64,000 bases of DNA. Origin: Verrucomicrobiaceae bacterium (GTDB lineage Bacteria > Verrucomicrobiota > Verrucomicrobiia > Verrucomicrobiales > Verrucomicrobiaceae). The notes beneath the pieces are model-generated. The model did no database searches. It was not told the origin of the DNA and saw only the letters and a program-made list of their open reading frames with translations. A program made the translations under genes and the position numbers. Position 1 is the first letter of the stretch; every line of letters starts with the position of its first letter. Location of the stretch: positions 1-64,000 of the forward strand of contig JAEUHM010000021.1 in the NCBI GenBank assembly GCA_016795485.1, in the 5' to 3' direction. Shown in pieces: positions 63,601 to 64,000 of this stretch.

Positions 63601-64000
63601 GACCGTAGCGTCTGGTGCGAGCGTGAGCGTCAGCACAGTGGGCTGCGTGAGGGAGAGTGCGACCCAGCGTGAGGTGTGGGTCCAGCCTTCACCACCCGCA
63701 GGAGCGATGCCTTCATCTTCCCAGCTCCATCCGCCAGTAGAACCCTGGAAGGATGCGCTGTCGTTACCATCCATCTCGACATACCATTGGTAGCCGATGC
63801 CATCAGGATTGGTATCACCCACGATGACTTGTGCATTGACATTCGGATCGGGATTGATCGTCACGGTCAAAGAAGAAGGGCTGCCGACGGTGGCGTTCCC
63901 CGTGGTGGCACCGAGGCCAACGGTGAAGCTGCGTGTTGGTTGCACACCGAGGCGAGGAATGAGCGTGAGGGAGACGGTCTTGCTGGTTTCATTGGCAGCA
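60616..64000 (-). CDS. Large secreted repeat protein, 5' end off the right edge
   Basis: The minus-strand frame is open to the window edge: 1127 residues are visible, and the true start lies beyond 64000. In order: a Calx-beta-like end (SKTVSLTLIPRLGVQPTRSFTV); three copies of a roughly 165-residue domain (63316-63801, 62752-63252, 62203-62703); Ig-like modules (ITKQPKGAVVKRAVGKVSV; VVNNFSLPAVNVGQPVAL); and a C-terminal domain that begins GTFNGLIGRSPF and has VYKAGFGPLSLNVIGRKYVAP and FNGVIVDE near the end. That tail is shared with the proteins at 9021 and 14232. Probably a cell-surface or matrix protein. A terminator follows. Confidence 0.75.
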   Translation of the reverse strand, partial: AANETSKTVSLTLIPRLGVQPTRSFTVGLGATTGNATVGSPSSLTVTINPDPNVNAQVIVGDTNPDGIGYQWYVEMDGNDSASFQGSTGGWSWEDEGIAPAGGEGWTHTSRWVALSLTQPTVLTLTLAPDATVPNGTGGFVDSDKMAPSFTVWKNWDNDDGDDHTYPNRGNVPWAEDIVYLDHLENTSNTAQTKSWVLPAGQYTIVLGSNAPSANDPEDQGFSATFSTSQTAALDLVPNTYPFPQPSTGGVGYQCTVVAQAGQTGTFKSIVGAWSWSDTNPGFNPDGSQGWTHTSNWAAIEVPVDSFVTVVMAADAAVPFSGNGNVGGFAATDHMRPSFTLYRGWDNDGSDDHTYNNRGRVRWAEDLSYMDHLDNSSQSSVSRTWFLPAGKYTMAMGSNAPSTTNPPNQGYSFTWSAKTATPGVNTGDPGTGGIGYAFSVVADANDTGTFKSHVGAWSWSDTNPGFPADGSEGWTHTSNWVALQLTEPTTISVTMARDATVPFAGTGNVGGFAAVDHMFPSFTLYRGWDNDGGDHHTYPNRANVPWAEDISYMDHFANTTALSITRSWTLPAGNYTLALGSNSPSATNPPRQGYSFTYTTSAPVFTAPLITKQPKGAVVKRAVGKVSVQDISVTAVGPDLVYRWFLNGAPIDGATTNRLTLTNPTTAASGEYTVEVRNAAGWVMSLPAVVTVIEPPVVNNFSLPAVNVGQPVALTLSATNNPKAFTLKATGASFRNAIFRPATGEWFAIPTTPGTVTVTATASNEAGKSAPVSATFQVVALDANSVGTFNGLIGRSPFANENLGGCIKITTTVVGGFTGTLKLGTKSYPLSGALNTTFTTLTGSQTITRPGMTPITVAFSIPPTNRIAQGTVTTASGILPFTARNIAADAASFAGLHTLAILLTELDAANPANPKGHGYGSFTVSPKGIASGFLMLADATKITFSAPVETNGSVSLFSLLYKNGGSALTQLYMDAGDENNLAASVVDWLKKPEPTTSKSLVYKAGFGPLSLNVIGRKYVAPTSGIPLDATAGNNNATVTHGTDAAPVSTDCTVTKTTVTFAAPNTSALAMKASAATGMFSGSLTLNGSPAKFNGVIVDEGSAQVGYGFFLAKKAGVIASYDLKAAKK
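62203..63801 (-). repeat. Three copies of a protein domain inside the edge gene
   Basis: The three copies start GIGYQWYV, GVGYQCTV and GIGYAFSV. Each then has GAWSWSD-like, GWTHTS-x-W, an Ala-rich DATVPF strand, SFTLYRGWDNDGG-like, DHTYPNR, WAED and LPAG-x-Y-T motifs, ending NPP-x-QGYSF-like. Conservation is high at protein level and the DNA has diverged, so duplication is not recent. Asp/Asn-rich loops suggest calcium binding. Confidence 0.8.

Overview
The window reads as a chromosomal segment of a Verrucomicrobiota bacterium, probably Verrucomicrobiales (Prosthecobacter/Verrucomicrobium-like). The strongest marker is an intact four-gene Verru_Chthon cassette (A-B-C-D, 35056-42530), a family named for Verrucomicrobium and Chthoniobacter. 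Supporting markers are planctomycete/verrucomicrobial-type cytochrome proteins (DUF1549/DUF1553 and DUF1592 families), a DUF1501 protein, a DUF1080 protein, a Tat-exported DUF6807 (PmoA-like) protein, a sulfatase, and many large secreted proteins. Assignments rest on motif and family recognition by eye; no search was run.

Layout. 1-1670: the 5' part of an IS481-like transposase running off the left edge, then a GxxExxY-family gene set between copies of one short repeat that also forms the leaders of this gene and the next. 1681-5382: DUF1501 protein, then a kelch protein and a sialidase-like protein in a tight minus-strand pair. 5417-12692: three minus-strand genes for a membrane TPR-type protein, a double FGE-fold protein, and a large secreted beta-propeller/Ig protein. 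12795-16987: glycosyltransferase, a secreted protein consisting of one uncharacterised domain, exonuclease III, and the redox repressor Rex with a palindrome touching its start codon. 17306-22747: type II secretion/type IV pilus core genes (two tandem GspE/PilB ATPases, GspF/PilC, pseudopilin), followed by a Yellow/MRJP-like secreted protein. 23878-25797: leuA preceded by a leucine-rich leader peptide, suggesting attenuation.

25824-34265: DUF6807 protein, S9 peptidase, and a 1699-residue cytochrome/WD40/DUF1549/DUF1553 protein. 34442-42530: CysC convergent with the Verru_Chthon cassette. 42737-49444: DUF1592 cytochrome protein, glycine-zipper lipoprotein, GlnS, and a second sialidase-like protein. 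49445-56413: DUF1080 protein, sulfatase, alpha/beta esterase, a 21-bp minisatellite, CocE/NonD hydrolase and sialate O-acetylesterase. 56437-64000: another DUF1549/DUF1553 protein, an outer-membrane barrel with a His-rich insert, and a repeat-rich secreted protein running off the right edge.

Together the genes describe an aerobic heterotroph that invests in export and in attacking complex, probably sulfated and sialylated, glycans. The secretion ATPases, platform protein and pseudopilin could serve export of the large secreted proteins, and the Verru_Chthon cassette adds three more prepilin-like or membrane-anchored pseudopilin-type proteins. The most novel-looking observations are the repeat-bounded GxxExxY cassette, the leuA leader peptide, the paired upstream repeats before the Verru_Chthon cassette, and an uncharacterised roughly 390-residue domain shared by three secreted proteins.
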